Below are positions 14,314 through 20,679 of a stretch of 20,679 nt of DNA, one piece after another (the stretch's first letter is position 1; each line of letters starts with the position of its first letter). A program made the position numbers and the translations under genes. The DNA is from an uncultured Patescibacteria group bacterium (GTDB lineage Bacteria; Patescibacteriota; Microgenomatia; UBA1406; GWC2-37-13), in contig CALLVF010000009.1 in the NCBI GenBank assembly GCA_938010745.1, positions 1 to 20,679 of the forward strand. Direction: 5' to 3'. Below the pieces are notes generated by a model. The model saw nothing but the letters and a program-made list of their open reading frames with translations. It did no database searches and was not told the DNA's origin.

Positions 14314-15606
14314 TTAATATTTATTTTGATAATAATCCCAAAGAAATTCACAGTAAGTTCGATTGCCAACGTGTGGATGTCGGTCAGTACAATTGCCATA
14401 ATAATGTCTTGCCGCCTTGTAAACTTGGTCCTTGGTCCAGTTTTGGGGATCAGAAGCTCTGCTGTCATTTTTTAGTTTGGCAGCTGATGCAAAGATATTG
14501 TCTCTGATATTACAGGGAAGAGCTTGATGACTGTCTCCAGCATATTTATTAACTGCTTTTCCGTATATTAGCCATTGATTAGGGCATGCTGTAATGCTGC
14601 CGCAAGAGGAGCATTTTGGCGAGCCTTTATGATCGATTCCAATCGTAATTTGAGTGGGTCCTGTAGCTGAGCAATGATTTGGACCGCATTTTGGCCAATA
14701 ATTACCTGGCTTTGAGTATTGAGTAATTTCCTCACTTGATAGTCTAAAAGTTGATGCATTTTCAATTGTGACTATTGCCTCAAGAATTCTTTTTGGAACT
14801 CCTACCTTTTGAGAGGCCTCAGTGAATATTTGGTCCAAATTAGTGGTAATGAATTTTGGGCTGTTAGAATTTATTTTTTCAGTTACAGTAGTTGTGATTG
14901 TTGGAAAATTTTCAGTTACTGTTGATGTGATTGTTGGAAAATTTGTTGATTTATAAGGCGAAGGAATATTCTCAAAAATAATTTTTAAAAATTCAGCTAT
15001 GCTTATTGTTTCATCTTTTTGAAAAGTATTACTTTCAGGATAGTTAATTATGTTTTCATTGATTTGTTTGGTAATTAAATTAATATTTTCTTTGATGTTT
15101 TCTTTTATAATTTCATTTTTGTTTAAATAAATTACTTTTTCTTGTTCATTTATATAGTCATTTAATGGTTTATCAGTAAAAATGAAGATATCTTCTTCTA
15201 TTAAGTTATCATAATTATTTTCTTTAAGATAATTAATAAATTTATCTACTGCTTGTGTTGTTTTTTTTTCAATAATAAATTTTTCAAGTAAGTAAGAGTA
15301 GCTTACTGAAAAATCAGCATTTTCAAAAGGCATCTTTTTTTGTAGTTGGAAAAATGATTCTAGCTGATCATTGTTTAGATTTCTAAATTGAATGGGGTTG
15401 TTTTGATTTACTTTTTTACTTTTGTCAAATTGATTTTTTTTGAAAGTTTTTGAATTAGGTTGATATGTAAAATTTGTATTTATTGGTGTTAATCTAGGTG
15501 ATGGGGTGGGATTTTGTAATTTAAAACTACTTTTTAAAATTTGAGATAAAAAAATTAGAATTAACAATAAAACAATGCCAATGATTATTAATTTATTTGT
15601 ATTCAT
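14314..15606 (-). CDS. Membrane-anchored, Cys-rich lysozyme/transglycosylase-like protein
   Basis: A 430-residue protein. A hydrophobic anchor (5-24) is followed by a Pro/Thr/Asn-rich and helical stalk (30-255) and a lysozyme-fold domain (about 256-430). The domain shows ILEAIVTIEN with E282 as candidate catalytic glutamate, ATGPTQITIG (314-323, the GxxQI element of SLT domains) and AARHYYGNC near the end. Eight cysteines (C307, C312, C332, C335, C341, C365, C406, C419) in this domain suggest four disulphides, so it probably acts outside the cytoplasm. It likely cuts peptidoglycan, for remodelling or for inserting a pilus or secretion machine. The stalk contains two tandem copies of an 11-residue unit, NFPTITxTVTE. 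Confidence 0.75.
   Translation of the reverse strand: MNTNKLIIIGIVLLLILIFLSQILKSSFKLQNPTPSPRLTPINTNFTYQPNSKTFKKNQFDKSKKVNQNNPIQFRNLNNDQLESFFQLQKKMPFENADFSVSYSYLLEKFIIEKKTTQAVDKFINYLKENNYDNLIEEDIFIFTDKPLNDYINEQEKVIYLNKNEIIKENIKENINLITKQINENIINYPESNTFQKDETISIAEFLKIIFENIPSPYKSTNFPTITSTVTENFPTITTTVTEKINSNSPKFITTNLDQIFTEASQKVGVPKRILEAIVTIENASTFRLSSEEITQYSKPGNYWPKCGPNHCSATGPTQITIGIDHKGSPKCSSCGSITACPNQWLIYGKAVNKYAGDSHQALPCNIRDNIFASAAKLKNDSRASDPQNWTKDQVYKAARHYYGNCTDRHPHVGNRTYCEFLWDYYQNKY
14879..14944 (-). repeat. Two tandem 33-bp units in the stalk of the lysozyme-like gene
   Basis: Units 14879-14911 and 14912-14944 differ at only a few positions and encode two copies of NFPTITxTVTE, a Thr-rich linker of the type that varies in copy number. 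Confidence 0.8.
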
Positions 15607-15665
15607 TTTTCTACTTGAAAATTTAATCGCATTTTCTAATTACTTTTTGGTTCTTTACTATTGAA

Positions 15666-15694
15666 AGTATATCATTGAAGTAAATGTTAATCAA
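15666..15694 (-). promoter_or_regulatory. Promoter of the lysozyme-like gene: TTGATT-N17-TATACT
   Basis: The -35 TTGATT is at 15694-15689 and the -10 TATACT at 15671-15666 on the minus strand, with 17-base spacing. It gives a leader of about 55 bases before ATG 15606. Confidence 0.5.
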
Positions 15695-15799
15695 AAATAA
15701 CTAGTGAGAATTTTGTCAAAAATGCTTATAATTGCTAAATTTAGCAAATTTGAATTTTATAATTAAAAAATTTGGTTTGTAAATTTTGTTTAATATTAT

Positions 15800-15828
15800 T
15801 TGACACTAAGTTTTTAAAACTGTAGACT
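15800..15828 (+). promoter_or_regulatory. Promoter of the aminotransferase gene: TTGACA-N17-TAGACT
   Basis: A consensus -35 TTGACA (15800-15805) is followed after exactly 17 bases by TAGACT (15823-15828); the ATG is 26 bases further on. Confidence 0.55.
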
Positions 15829-15854
15829 TATTTTATATAGAAAAAAATATTATT

Positions 15855-16688
15855 ATGAGCAATAATCTCCATTACTTAAATGGCAATTGGGTTTTTGCTG
15901 ACAATTTAAAAGTAAGCGCTTTTGATTTAGCGGTTTCTCGTGGTTTTGGTGTTTTTGATTTTTTAAGAACTTATAACTATCAACCTTTTTATTTAAAAGA
16001 GCATATAGATCGTTTTTTCAATTCAGCTAAACTTCTTGGCTTAAAGGTTCCAAAAACTAAAAAAGAGGTTGAGGATATTGTTTATGAGGGAATAAATAAA
16101 AATTCATCTTCTGAGTTAAATATTAAAATAATTTTAACCGGTGGAGAGACGGAAGATGGATTAACGCCAATTGGTAAGCATTCCTTATTAGTGATATTTA
16201 CTCCAGCTATTAGCTACCCAGAAGTTTTTTACCAAAAAGGTATAAGAGTAATTACAGTTAAAGGAAGTCGTTTTCTGCCACATGTAAAGTATTTAAATTA
16301 CACTCAGGCTGTTATAGCCATGAATGAGGCAAAGAAATTTAATGCGCAAGAGGCTTTGTACGTTAATGAGGAGGGTAAAATTACTGAGGGTACTCGCAGT
16401 AACTTTTTTGCCATTATTAATAATAAATTGATTACCCCAGATAAATATATTCTCAATGGTATTACTAGAGAAGTTGTGTTGAAAATAGCCAAAAATTTAG
16501 GGATTGAGATTGAAAAAAAAGATATTTTTGTTTCACAAATAACTCAATTTGAAGAAGCATTTTTAACTTCATCAACGAAAGAAATAATGCCGATTGTTGC
16601 CATAGATGATAAGACTGTAAGAAAAGGATCAGTAGGTGAGATAACAAAGAAATTAATGAGAGAATTTAAGGTTTTTGTAAATTCTTAA
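15855..16688 (+). CDS. Class IV PLP-dependent aminotransferase (branched-chain/D-amino acid type)
   Basis: A 277-residue fold-type IV PLP enzyme. The candidate Schiff-base lysine is K145 in HVKYLNY, and the cofactor-binding glutamate is E178 in ITEGTRSNFF; LNGITR (200-205) and TSSTKEIMPI (238-247) match the phosphate-binding loop and C-terminal motif. The family includes branched-chain aminotransferase, D-alanine aminotransferase and aminodeoxychorismate lyase. The sequence alone does not separate these; a role in supplying D-amino acids for peptidoglycan or in branched-chain metabolism is plausible. The length is normal. The gene converges on rpiB with a gap of 20 bases. Confidence 0.85.
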   Translation: MSNNLHYLNGNWVFADNLKVSAFDLAVSRGFGVFDFLRTYNYQPFYLKEHIDRFFNSAKLLGLKVPKTKKEVEDIVYEGINKNSSSELNIKIILTGGETEDGLTPIGKHSLLVIFTPAISYPEVFYQKGIRVITVKGSRFLPHVKYLNYTQAVIAMNEAKKFNAQEALYVNEEGKITEGTRSNFFAIINNKLITPDKYILNGITREVVLKIAKNLGIEIEKKDIFVSQITQFEEAFLTSSTKEIMPIVAIDDKTVRKGSVGEITKKLMREFKVFVNS

Positions 16689-16708
16689 TTTGCAAAAAAT
16701 CTATTAAT

Positions 16709-17149
16709 TTAAAAAGAATCAAGCTTTTTAATCCGGCGAAGATATTTTTCATCTTCTTTTGGTTTGGAAAAGATAAATATTTCGGTTAACTTTACGGCTG
16801 CTTCAAAATTGGTAAAGTCAGAGGCTAAAGATAAAACATTGATGTGATCATTTTCTCGAGCATGTTTGACCTGTTGTTCGTTAAAACCTAAGCCGCAGCG
16901 GATACCTTGATGACGGTTGGCTGCAATTGTCATTCCTACCCCTGAACCACAAATGATAATTCCTAAAAAATCATTGGGATTTTGCAAAACTGCCTGAGTT
17001 ACTTTTTGGGCAAAATCTGGATAGTCATCCTCAATGTTGTATTCATAAGCTCCTAAATCCTCAACCCGGATATTTTTCTCATGAAGATAGTCAATGATTT
17101 TATTCTTTAACTCAAGCCCCCGATGGTCAGCAGCGATAAAAATAGTCAT
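16709..17149 (-). CDS. rpiB: Ribose-5-phosphate isomerase B (RpiB/LacAB family)
   Basis: A 146-residue protein starting MTIFIAADHRG with D8/H9, then C67 in ICGSGVGM (the catalytic base cysteine and phosphate/anion loop of RpiB) and NRHQGIRCG at 78-86; HARENDHINVLSL matches the family's conserved segment. It interconverts ribose-5-phosphate and ribulose-5-phosphate in the non-oxidative pentose phosphate route, which many reduced bacteria keep for nucleotide sugar supply. It is cytoplasmic. The -10 TATACT ends six bases before the ATG, pointing to a leaderless message. It is divergent from tatD across an 82-base gap. Confidence 0.92.
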   Translation of the reverse strand: MTIFIAADHRGLELKNKIIDYLHEKNIRVEDLGAYEYNIEDDYPDFAQKVTQAVLQNPNDFLGIIICGSGVGMTIAANRHQGIRCGLGFNEQQVKHARENDHINVLSLASDFTNFEAAVKLTEIFIFSKPKEDEKYLRRIKKLDSF

Positions 17150-17155
17150 ATAGAA

Positions 17156-17161
17156 AGTATA
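17156..17161 (-). promoter_or_regulatory. -10 box TATACT, six bases before the rpiB start
   Basis: TATACT reads on the minus strand with a six-base gap to ATG 17149. A TTGACA lies at 17179-17174, but the 12-base spacing is too short for a standard pair. Confidence 0.5.
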
Positions 17162-17231
17162 TCAAAAATTAAATGTCAAATAGCAAAAATCCGTATTAAA
17201 ATGTAGTAATATTTATTTAATTGTTACTTTT

Positions 17232-18149
17232 ATGCTTTTTGATACCCATTGTCATTTAAATTTTCAAGCCTTTGAGGGAAGGGTGGAGGAGATTATTGAT
17301 TCAGCGCAAAATGTTGGTGTGAACTATTTTGTTGTCCCGGGGACTGATATTGAAACCAGCCAAAAGGCTATTACCATTGCCAAAAGTTTTAGCCATGTCT
17401 ATGCAGCAGTTGGTATTCATCCACACCACTTGTTTAAAATTCAAAATTTAAATCTCAAATCGCTGCGTGAAATGCCTCAAACAAGTACAAAGCAGGCGGG
17501 TCAAAATGATAATTTAAAATTGAAAATCAGCAAAATTTTAAAAGAAGTTGAATATTTATTGTCTTTTAAAAAAGTAGTAGCTGTTGGCGAGATTGGTTTG
17601 GATAGATATGTTTATCAAAAAACACAGTATTTGAATTATCAAATTACTGAAGAATTTATTAAAGTACAAAAGTTATTTTTTATTGAGCAACTAAAACTTG
17701 CCAGAAAATACCAAAAAGCGGCAATTGTTCATAATCGTTTAGCAACAGAGGATTTATTAAATACTTTTTCTTATGTTAGAGATCTTTTGTCAAATATCAG
17801 GATGGTTTTTCACTGCTGCCAAGCAGATGATGAATTATTGGATCTTGCTAAAAAACACCAGATTTTTATCGGTGTTGATGGTGATGTAACTTATGATCAA
17901 AGAAAACAAGAGTTTGTTAAAAAGGTACCGTTGGCTTTTTTAGTTTTGGAAACGGATTCACCGTTTTTAACTCCGACAACCCTTCTTCCCCAAAAGTTAG
18001 TGAAAAATCTTTTAGTTAAAAGATTTCCTAATCAACCAAAAAATTTACCCTTCATTGCTGAGTTTGTCGCCCAATTAAAAAAAATTTCTGTTAAAAAATT
18101 AACTGAAGTTACCACAGAAAATGCCTTAAAATTATTTCGCCTTTTATAA
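17232..18149 (+). CDS. tatD: TatD family metal-dependent DNase
   Basis: A 305-residue amidohydrolase-fold protein. Metal-site residues are visible in order: H6-C-H8 (FDTHCHLN), E120 (VAVGEIGLD), H167 (AAIVHNR), H194 (VFHCC) and D242 (LETDSPFLTP). TatD proteins are 3'-5' exonucleases/DNases involved in DNA repair or clearance. Compared with ordinary TatD (about 260 residues), there is an extra stretch at about 69-98 (from QNLNLKSLRE to QNDNLKLKI) between GIHPHH and the VAVGE strand, encoded by a dispersed repeat that also occurs at 6197-6232. All catalytic residues survive, so it is probably active. Its end overlaps the convergent 86-aa gene by six bases. Confidence 0.92.
   Translation: MLFDTHCHLNFQAFEGRVEEIIDSAQNVGVNYFVVPGTDIETSQKAITIAKSFSHVYAAVGIHPHHLFKIQNLNLKSLREMPQTSTKQAGQNDNLKLKISKILKEVEYLLSFKKVVAVGEIGLDRYVYQKTQYLNYQITEEFIKVQKLFFIEQLKLARKYQKAAIVHNRLATEDLLNTFSYVRDLLSNIRMVFHCCQADDELLDLAKKHQIFIGVDGDVTYDQRKQEFVKKVPLAFLVLETDSPFLTPTTLLPQKLVKNLLVKRFPNQPKNLPFIAEFVAQLKKISVKKLTEVTTENALKLFRLL
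17469..17505 (+). repeat. Dispersed repeat inserted in frame in tatD
   Basis: The segment from GAAATGC to GCGGGTCAAA matches the intergenic block at 6197-6232. The last 18 bases differ at one position (CAAAGCAGGCGGGTCAAA versus CAAAGCAGACGGGTCAAA). Confidence 0.75.
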
Positions 18150-18404
18150 ATCTTTTTTAGGAGAGGAGATAAAAATAAAACTTAAAATTACCGCTGTCAA
18201 AAAACCAAACTCAAAACTAAAAAAATAGCCCAAAATTGCCCCAAAGATAAAAAAAGAAGTGGTTATCATTAGGTTAAATTCACTTCCAAAATTAATTGCT
18301 AAATGATAAATCATAATGTAGACAAACGAGAAGATTAAATAAAGATTAAAATCAAAAAAACTATATTGGTGAAGATCGGCGATTAAATTTAAAAAGTCAG
18401 CCAT
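18144..18404 (-). CDS. Small three-helix membrane protein, unknown function
   Basis: An 86-residue, strongly hydrophobic, Phe-rich protein with probable membrane helices at about 16-38, 42-60 and 62-80, and a short charged end (SPKKDL). No family is recognised. Its ATG overlaps the end of the GT4 glycosyltransferase gene by eight bases, so the two are probably co-translated, hinting at a role in the same surface-glycan or lipid pathway. It overlaps convergent tatD by six bases at its other end. Confidence 0.6.
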   Translation of the reverse strand: MADFLNLIADLHQYSFFDFNLYLIFSFVYIMIYHLAINFGSEFNLMITTSFFIFGAILGYFFSFEFGFLTAVILSFIFISSPKKDL

Positions 18405-19509
18405 TTTTTATTAATGATAAAAAACCTTTTTTAAATTTATCGGCACTAAAATATTGAGATCTTTCCCAGGCCTTAATTGCCATTTTTTCTCTTAAGGCAT
18501 TATTAAAATACACCTCACCAATTTTGTTGGCTAGATCATAAGGATCATTAGAGTGAGCAAAAAAAGCGCTGCTGCCAGCAATCTCCTTTAAAACCGGGAT
18601 ATCACTTAAAACTGAGGGACAACCCTGAGAGGCAGCCTCAAGATATGAAAAACCAAATCCCTCATCGCGTGAGATCAAGATATTAACTTTTGCTTGTTGA
18701 TAAAGTTTGATCAACCTATAGTCATCGATAAACCCAAGAAAAATAAATCGTTTGTCATCTTTTACCTCCTTTAAAAATTGCCTAAACTCTTTTTGCCAGG
18801 GATGAGAAAAGTAATTTAGTAATTGAGTGATTGAGTGATTAGGATTTTTGTTTTTTTCCTTAATTACTTCATTACTTAATTTCTTAATTTCTTCAAATAC
18901 TTTTCCCACAAAAACACAAGTAACATTGGCGATTTTTATGGCTTTTGCTAGATTAACTAAATTTTTGTTCCAGGTGACATCGCCAACATATAAACAGAAA
19001 TTGGTTGAAATTAGTGGAAATTGGTTGAGATTAGTGGAAATTAGTGGAGAAGATTTTTTTTTGTTAAAAATTTTAGAAAGACAAGGATAAATGACTTTTA
19101 ATTTTTTTTCATCAATTTTTAATATTTTGATTATGTCGTTTTTGCTTGCATGCGAGTCGGTGATGATTAAATCGTAATTTTTTAGGGCAAGCTTATTTAA
19201 AAAAATATTGATTTTTCCTTTAATACCAGCAGGAAAATGTTTTTTGTATTTTAAAGGAATAAGATCATGGATAATGGCGATTTGTTTTTTGGCAAGGCGC
19301 CTGAGGATTAGTGGCGGTTGGAGGAGGTTGAAAAATGGATTGATAAAAATAGAGTCGTTTAAGTTCTTAAAGTTTATAAAGTTTTTAAAGTTAATAAATT
19401 CAAACTTGTCAGAAAAGTTTTCTTTGAGAATTTGTAAGTATCGGCCGATGCCGCGGACGGCGCTTAGTTTATCTTTGGCAGTTGGATCATAGACAAAAAC
19501 ATTAGTCAT
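18397..19509 (-). CDS. GT4-family glycosyltransferase (GT-B fold)
   Basis: A 370-residue cytoplasmic GT-B glycosyltransferase. GIGRY (20-24) is the acceptor-side glycine loop, HDLIPL (81-86) and TDSHASKNDI follow, and the nucleotide-sugar site has EGFGFSYLE with E283 and E291 (the EX7E motif), then ASQGCPSVLSD. It resembles mannosyl/rhamnosyl-type GT4 enzymes; donor and acceptor are unknown. Three low-complexity segments (about 41-49, 154-170 and 222-233) are encoded by tandem repeat words, including SITQLLNY, which also occurs in the GT-C protein at 4739-5947. Translation is probably leaderless: TATAAT ends six bases before the ATG. It is followed by the overlapping small membrane gene. Confidence 0.88.
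   Translation of the reverse strand: MTNVFVYDPTAKDKLSAVRGIGRYLQILKENFSDKFEFINFKNFINFKNLNDSIFINPFFNLLQPPLILRRLAKKQIAIIHDLIPLKYKKHFPAGIKGKINIFLNKLALKNYDLIITDSHASKNDIIKILKIDEKKLKVIYPCLSKIFNKKKSSPLISTNLNQFPLISTNFCLYVGDVTWNKNLVNLAKAIKIANVTCVFVGKVFEEIKKLSNEVIKEKNKNPNHSITQLLNYFSHPWQKEFRQFLKEVKDDKRFIFLGFIDDYRLIKLYQQAKVNILISRDEGFGFSYLEAASQGCPSVLSDIPVLKEIAGSSAFFAHSNDPYDLANKIGEVYFNNALREKMAIKAWERSQYFSADKFKKGFLSLIKNG
18811..18843 (-). repeat. Tandem AGTAATT/GAGTGATT words within the GT4 gene
   Basis: Encodes NHSITQLLNYF in frame. It shares the words and the eight-residue peptide with 5311-5342. Confidence 0.7.
18998..19050 (-). repeat. Tandem TTAGTGGAAATTGGTTGA words within the GT4 gene
   Basis: Iterated GAAATTAGTG/GAAATTGGTT words give an internally repeated peptide, with PLISTN appearing twice at about residues 155-170. 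Confidence 0.7.
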
Positions 19510-19515
19510 GGCTAA

Positions 19516-19521
19516 ATTATA
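19516..19521 (-). promoter_or_regulatory. -10 box TATAAT for the GT4 gene
   Basis: Perfect TATAAT on the minus strand, six bases before ATG 19509. It lies one base from an opposing -10 box on the plus strand. Confidence 0.6.
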
Positions 19522-19522
19522 G

Positions 19523-19528
19523 TATAAT
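19523..19528 (+). promoter_or_regulatory. -10 box TATAAT for the DUF6922-like remnant
   Basis: Perfect TATAAT on the plus strand, six bases before ATG 19535. With the minus-strand box it forms a compact divergent promoter in a 25-base intergenic gap. Confidence 0.55.
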
Positions 19529-19534
19529 TTATTT

Positions 19535-19708
19535 ATGATAATTCCTAAATATCTTCATCAATACTATTGGGATGTTGATGTAAAAAAGCTTGATCATCAA
19601 AAAAAGACTTATTTTGTCATTCATCGTCTTTTTGGATAAAGGCGGGTATTAAGGCTGCTTGATGGGTTAATGAAAAATTTTAGCAGAGAGCAAATTACTT
19701 ATACCTAA
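19535..19708 (+). pseudogene. DUF6922-like gene, truncated by stop/frameshift
   Basis: It starts MIIPKYLHQYYWDVDVKKLD and continues KTYFVIHRLFG, matching the IPKYL...WDVD...(F)VIER start of DUF6922-type proteins, which are often found beside nucleotidyltransferase toxins. A TAA at 19637-19639 interrupts it; the same frame resumes as RRVLRLLDGLMKNFSREQIT to a second TAA at 19706. Full-length relatives are longer, so the gene is broken. The promoter is still intact. No toxin partner is visible. Confidence 0.6.
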
Positions 19709-19836
19709 AAAAATCGCCGGGATTTTTTTAAGTAACGTTTTCTTTTGGAGGTTGCTTTAGTCAGATTTCCTTAAAAAATAAATATATATAATTTTTTATT
19801 GATAAAATCATCCTTAACAAGGAACAAGTTTCTCAA
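19709..19836. other. Intergenic stretch before the CxDxR protein gene
   Basis: T- and A-rich DNA holding a TATAAT at 19787-19792. A frame continuous with the next gene is open from 19792 onward. Confidence 0.4.
19787..19792 (+). promoter_or_regulatory. -10 box TATAAT before the CxDxR protein gene
   Basis: Perfect TATAAT; five bases later an in-frame ATT codon (19798) opens an N-terminal extension of the downstream gene. By analogy with its neighbours, this would be the leaderless start region. Confidence 0.45.
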
Positions 19837-20628
19837 TTGATTTTGGAGAATCGTTATCCAGTTGCGGGAAATATTTTTTTAAGCCGTTGTATTGATGGAA
19901 GATATGAGAAAAAGTTAAAAGTCAAAAATCAAAAGTTAAAAGTTGAAGATCATATATTATTACCGGCGTTGGCTTTGCCGGGAGGGGATTTGGGAGAGTT
20001 GGCTTTGATTTTGGCAACGGGCAATGCTTTTGGATTTGAGATTGATGACAGCAAACTTTTTGCCGCCCTATCGGAAATAATTGGCGGAGAGGAAAACTTT
20101 CATTTTCACACCGACAATCATAGTGATTTAATGATTCCTGCTTCTGGTTGCGCTCATTGGAGGCAAATCCAATCAAATCCTCACTTATATAATCTGCAAG
20201 CTTCTCACATAAAATCTCTTAGTCTTATTTTGAATGCGATCGCATTAAAAATGAGCAAACCATATGTTTTGCACGGAGAGTATCGAGAGGGGGCAATCTT
20301 AATGATAAAAGGAGATTGGGGGGTTTATCCCCAATATTATTTTAAAACCGAGGAGAAAGAAACCTTAGTGCAGGTTTTTGTTTATCATCAAACTTTAGTT
20401 AACAAAAGACATCGACTTTTAGCAAAAAAGCTCATTAAAAATCAAGCGGTAAAACTTTATCCAGGCTGTGATGAAGAGTATTTATATGAGGTAATCTCTG
20501 AGGAGTGTGAGAATCATTTCTTTGAAACTTTAAATAATTTAGCTAAGGGTTTGCCAATTTTTAAGGTAGAATTTGAAAAAAATGGAGATTTTAAGATTGA
20601 TGAGTTAGGACAAGTTATTGGTAAATGA
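19837..20628 (+). CDS. Conserved-looking hypothetical protein with CxDxR motif (carbonic-anhydrase-like?)
   Basis: At least 263 residues from TTG 19837. The N-terminal region has SRCIDGRY (C18, D20, R22), a CxDxR pattern like the first zinc motif of beta-carbonic anhydrases, then LALPGGDLGEL and, further on, HFHTDNHSD with GCAHW (H91, H95, C105, H107). These could make a zinc site, but the spacing differs from true beta-carbonic anhydrases, so the activity is not claimed. Residues 25-37 (KKLKVKNQKLKVE) are encoded by repeat words. There is no ATG; the frame stays open upstream to 19792, adding a sensible DKIILNKEQVSQ, so the real start may be ATT at 19798 or the start codon may be mutated. 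Confidence 0.6.
   Translation: MILENRYPVAGNIFLSRCIDGRYEKKLKVKNQKLKVEDHILLPALALPGGDLGELALILATGNAFGFEIDDSKLFAALSEIIGGEENFHFHTDNHSDLMIPASGCAHWRQIQSNPHLYNLQASHIKSLSLILNAIALKMSKPYVLHGEYREGAILMIKGDWGVYPQYYFKTEEKETLVQVFVYHQTLVNKRHRLLAKKLIKNQAVKLYPGCDEEYLYEVISEECENHFFETLNNLAKGLPIFKVEFEKNGDFKIDELGQVIGK
19909..19947 (+). repeat. AAAAGTTAAAAGTCAAAAATC-type words within the CxDxR gene
   Basis: Iterated AAAAGTTAAAAG words encode a Lys-rich insert directly after the CxDxR motif, keeping the frame. Confidence 0.6.
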
Positions 20629-20679
20629 AATTACCTTTTGGAATAATTTTTATTCTTTAAATACTTCAATGTTCAATTC

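Noticed and set aside
1..20679. Search by eye for tRNA, rRNA, tmRNA and riboswitch features
   Set aside because: No cloverleaf with a GTTC(G/A)A T-loop or other recognisable RNA was found; a covariance-model scan would be needed to exclude them fully.

Overview
The window is a 20.7 kb AT-rich chromosomal segment with short intergenic gaps, a standard genetic code (TGA is a stop, for example at the ends of the genes at 6914 and 20628), Lys/Ile/Asn/Phe-rich proteins and few Shine-Dalgarno sites. Dispersed low-complexity repeat words run straight through reading frames, and there is a DUF6922-like remnant. Together these suggest a Candidate Phyla Radiation (Patescibacteria) bacterium, perhaps Microgenomates-like. 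This placement is an inference from gene style; no rRNA or ribosomal protein gene is present to confirm it.

Left edge (1-2837, minus strand): a tightly packed RiPP-type gene group. A radical SAM protein with a SPASM-like cysteine-rich tail overlaps a 58-codon small ORF. That ORF overlaps a YcaO protein ending in the PxPxP tail of azoline-forming cyclodehydratases. Two bases later comes a SagB-type dehydrogenase that runs off the window. YcaO plus SagB is the core of thiazole/oxazole-modified peptide synthesis. Finding it in a reduced, AT-rich genome with a radical SAM partner is the most interesting feature here. No precursor peptide or E1-like/C-protein partner is visible and either may lie beyond position 1.

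2932-6461: PBP2-type transpeptidase and a PIG-V-like GT-C glycosyltransferase (minus), then a repeat-rich intergenic block. 6462-11119 (plus): dCMP deaminase, a large secreted GH-A-like protein with a terminal dockerin-like calcium loop, a SIMPL (DUF541) protein and DprA. 11120-11435: two related palindromes. 11436-12875 (minus): a three-gene unit of exported small protein, ECF sigma factor and membrane protein. 13062-13645: two decayed genes. 13654-15606 (minus): YqeY and a Cys-rich lysozyme-like wall hydrolase. 15855-18149: class IV aminotransferase, RpiB and TatD. 18144-19509 (minus): a small membrane protein and a GT4 glycosyltransferase. 19535-20628 (plus): a broken DUF6922-like gene and a conserved-looking protein with a CxDxR motif.

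Two genome-wide habits stand out. At least five starts have a TATAAT/TATACT/TAAAAT box exactly 6 nt before the ATG (a sixth has 7 nt), implying leaderless mRNAs; this decides the start of the GT-C gene. In addition, repeat words are inserted in frame in at least six proteins, including an identical eight-residue peptide in two unrelated glycosyltransferases and a 17/18-base match between an intergenic repeat and the tatD gene.
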